A DNA stretch of 7,170 nt from Pseudobdellovibrionaceae bacterium (GTDB taxonomy: Bacteria > Bdellovibrionota > Bdellovibrionia > Bdellovibrionales > JAMPXM01), in the NCBI GenBank assembly GCA_022843085.1, contig JALHOI010000160.1, forward strand, positions 1 through 7,170, written 5' to 3'. Position numbers and translations under genes: made by a program. The notes beneath the pieces were generated by a model that made no database searches, was not told the DNA's origin, and was given only the letters and a program-made list of their open reading frames with translations. Each line of letters begins with the position of its first letter. Position 1 is the stretch's first letter. Positions 6,025 to 7,170 of this stretch are shown here, piece after piece.

Positions 6025-7170
6025 ATTCAGCCCCAGCCCAAGCCCCAGCTTCATCTGATCATTTCCATTGCGGGAGTTCTCGTGCTCGCCGCGTCGTTAT
6101 TGTCCTCGAGAACGACCTACGCCGAAGGTAAGATGGCTTCGTTTAAGTCTGTCGCAACTCGGCTCGAATCGCAGATAAAAAATGCGGGCTTTAAACAAGG
6201 CGATCTCGGTCTTTGGGTGAGTGAAGCAGAAACACCCGTTTTTAGTTTGCAGCCGGACAAACAATTTATACCGGCATCGACGTCAAAAGTTCCAACGGCC
6301 GCGGCTGTGTTGGCTCTTTTGCCGGCGGGGCATAAATTTAAAACATTTTTTGCAGTTGATTCGAATAACGCGAGCCTGAATCGAAACGGCAAGGTCGCTG
6401 ACGGAACTTTGAAGGGTCCGCTTTACCTCATTGGTGGTGGTGATCCTTCTTTTGTCTCTGAAAGTATGTGGTTTCTGGTCAATGAACTCTCAAGATCAGG
6501 CATCACGCAGATTGATGGCGACTTAGTTGTCGACGACTCAAGATTCGACAACATTCGTTTCGGTGAAGATCGACAAAGTCAGCGGGTCGACCGCGCTTAC
6601 GATGCCCCACTTGGGGCGATGTCGCTAAATTGGAATGCCGTTACGGCTTGGGTTCGTCCCGGTGTGAAGGCGGGCGATCAGGCCGAAGTCAGTCTCGACG
6701 TGATGAGCTCGTTTCTTAAGCTTGAGAACAAAGTGAAAACCACTGCGGCAGGTAAACCGATCGCGGTGTCGGTCGAGCGGTTGGCCGCGAAAGATCCGTC
6801 GAAGGGCGAAACTTTTCTTGCGACGGGAACAATCGGCTTAGATCAGCCCGAAAAGGCGATTTACAAAAGTATCCGTGCGCCCGATGTGTGGTCGGGTTAT
6901 GCCGCTGCTACTTTTCTTGAAAGTCGCGGGATTAAACTAAAAGGCAATGTTCGAAATGGTATTGCGCCCGCGAATCGTACGATTCTAGCGACCGCCGAAA
7001 GTAAGCAGCTTTCGCTGATCGTTGCCGACATGATGAAATGGTCGAATAACTATGTTGCCGATATGCTCGTGAAGAATCTCTCTGCAGAAGCAGGCGATAG
7101 ACCTGCGACGATGGAAAAAGGTCTTAAGCTCGTGCGATCTCATATCGAAAAGACAGCGGGCCTCAAGGCC
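6007..7170 (+). CDS. dacB: PBP4-type D-alanyl-D-alanine carboxypeptidase/endopeptidase (peptidase S13), 3' end off the window
   Basis: The frame is open from the ATG at 6007 to the right edge, giving 388 residues of a protein that is usually about 450-500. A basic start (MRRTRR) and hydrophobic segment (about 17-34) with a cleavage site near TYA/EG (39/40) form a signal peptide, so it acts in the periplasm or beyond. The catalytic SxxK motif is S91-T-S-K94 in IPASTSKVPTA, with S91 the expected acyl-enzyme serine. YLIGGGDPSF (140-149), DDSRFD (176-181) and AMSLNWNAV (204-212) are typical S13 segments of the extra domains inserted after SxxK. The SxN motif is S346-N-N348 in WSNNYVADML, nearly identical to the E. 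coli PBP4 motif. The third motif, KTG, would lie past the edge. It removes terminal D-Ala or cuts D-Ala-mDAP cross-links in peptidoglycan. It diverges from the lipoprotein gene across 64 bp. In Bdellovibrio, PBP4 homologues are known to remodel prey walls; whether this one acts on self or prey cannot be told. Confidence 0.93.
   Translation, partial: MRRTRRIQPQPKPQLHLIISIAGVLVLAASLLSSRTTYAEGKMASFKSVATRLESQIKNAGFKQGDLGLWVSEAETPVFSLQPDKQFIPASTSKVPTAAAVLALLPAGHKFKTFFAVDSNNASLNRNGKVADGTLKGPLYLIGGGDPSFVSESMWFLVNELSRSGITQIDGDLVVDDSRFDNIRFGEDRQSQRVDRAYDAPLGAMSLNWNAVTAWVRPGVKAGDQAEVSLDVMSSFLKLENKVKTTAAGKPIAVSVERLAAKDPSKGETFLATGTIGLDQPEKAIYKSIRAPDVWSGYAAATFLESRGIKLKGNVRNGIAPANRTILATAESKQLSLIVADMMKWSNNYVADMLVKNLSAEAGDRPATMEKGLKLVRSHIEKTAGLKA

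Noticed and set aside
6117..6392. Leftward 91-residue ORF
   Set aside because: It is antisense to the PBP4 catalytic SxxK region and has no motif.

Overview
The window most likely comes from a Bdellovibrionota-type bacterium (Bdellovibrio or a relative). The strongest argument is the gene at the left edge. It encodes a secreted, Gly/Ser/Thr/Ala-rich fibre protein with an N-terminal beta domain and phage-tail-fibre-like modules, closely matching the mosaic adhesive trimer (MAT) proteins that predatory Bdellovibrio use to recognise prey. Roughly balanced base composition, a Gram-negative envelope gene set (lipoprotein signal peptidase, lipoprotein binding protein, PBP4) and short or overlapping gene junctions agree with this. 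The assignment rests on protein resemblance recalled from memory, not on a search.

Layout. (1) 1-1588, minus strand: N-terminal 529 residues of the MAT-like fibre protein, running off the left edge. (2) 1589-1842: divergent intergenic region holding a good promoter for the rightward genes and a 16-bp palindrome overlapping its -35 element. (3) 1843-3271, plus strand: a two-gene unit, a YchJ-family protein with two SEC-C zinc motifs and a His-rich linker, then a DEDDh 3'-5' exonuclease carrying a WYL-like C-terminal domain; the two overlap by 14 nt. (4) 3246-5942, minus strand: an oligopeptide-binding lipoprotein, a 96-nt spacer with a hairpin and a Shine-Dalgarno, then an unusual signal peptidase II (LspA) fused to two extra membrane helices, a HAMP domain and a coiled coil. 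The end of this gene overlaps the exonuclease gene by 26 bp, tail to tail. (5) 5943-6006: a 64-bp divergent spacer. (6) 6007-7170, plus strand: a PBP4/DacB-type D-Ala-D-Ala carboxypeptidase/endopeptidase, cut by the right edge after the SxN motif.

How the genes may relate. Most of the window concerns the envelope: a surface fibre, a lipoprotein, the peptidase that would mature such lipoproteins, and a peptidoglycan DD-peptidase. The lipoprotein and LspA-HAMP genes lie in the same direction and may be co-transcribed, so enzyme and substrate could be coupled. The exonuclease-WYL and SEC-C pair is a separate, probably nucleic-acid-related unit. The most unusual items are the LspA-HAMP fusion and the exonuclease-WYL fusion; the MAT-like fibre is the item most telling about lifestyle. 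No RNA genes, insertion sequences or CRISPR arrays were seen.
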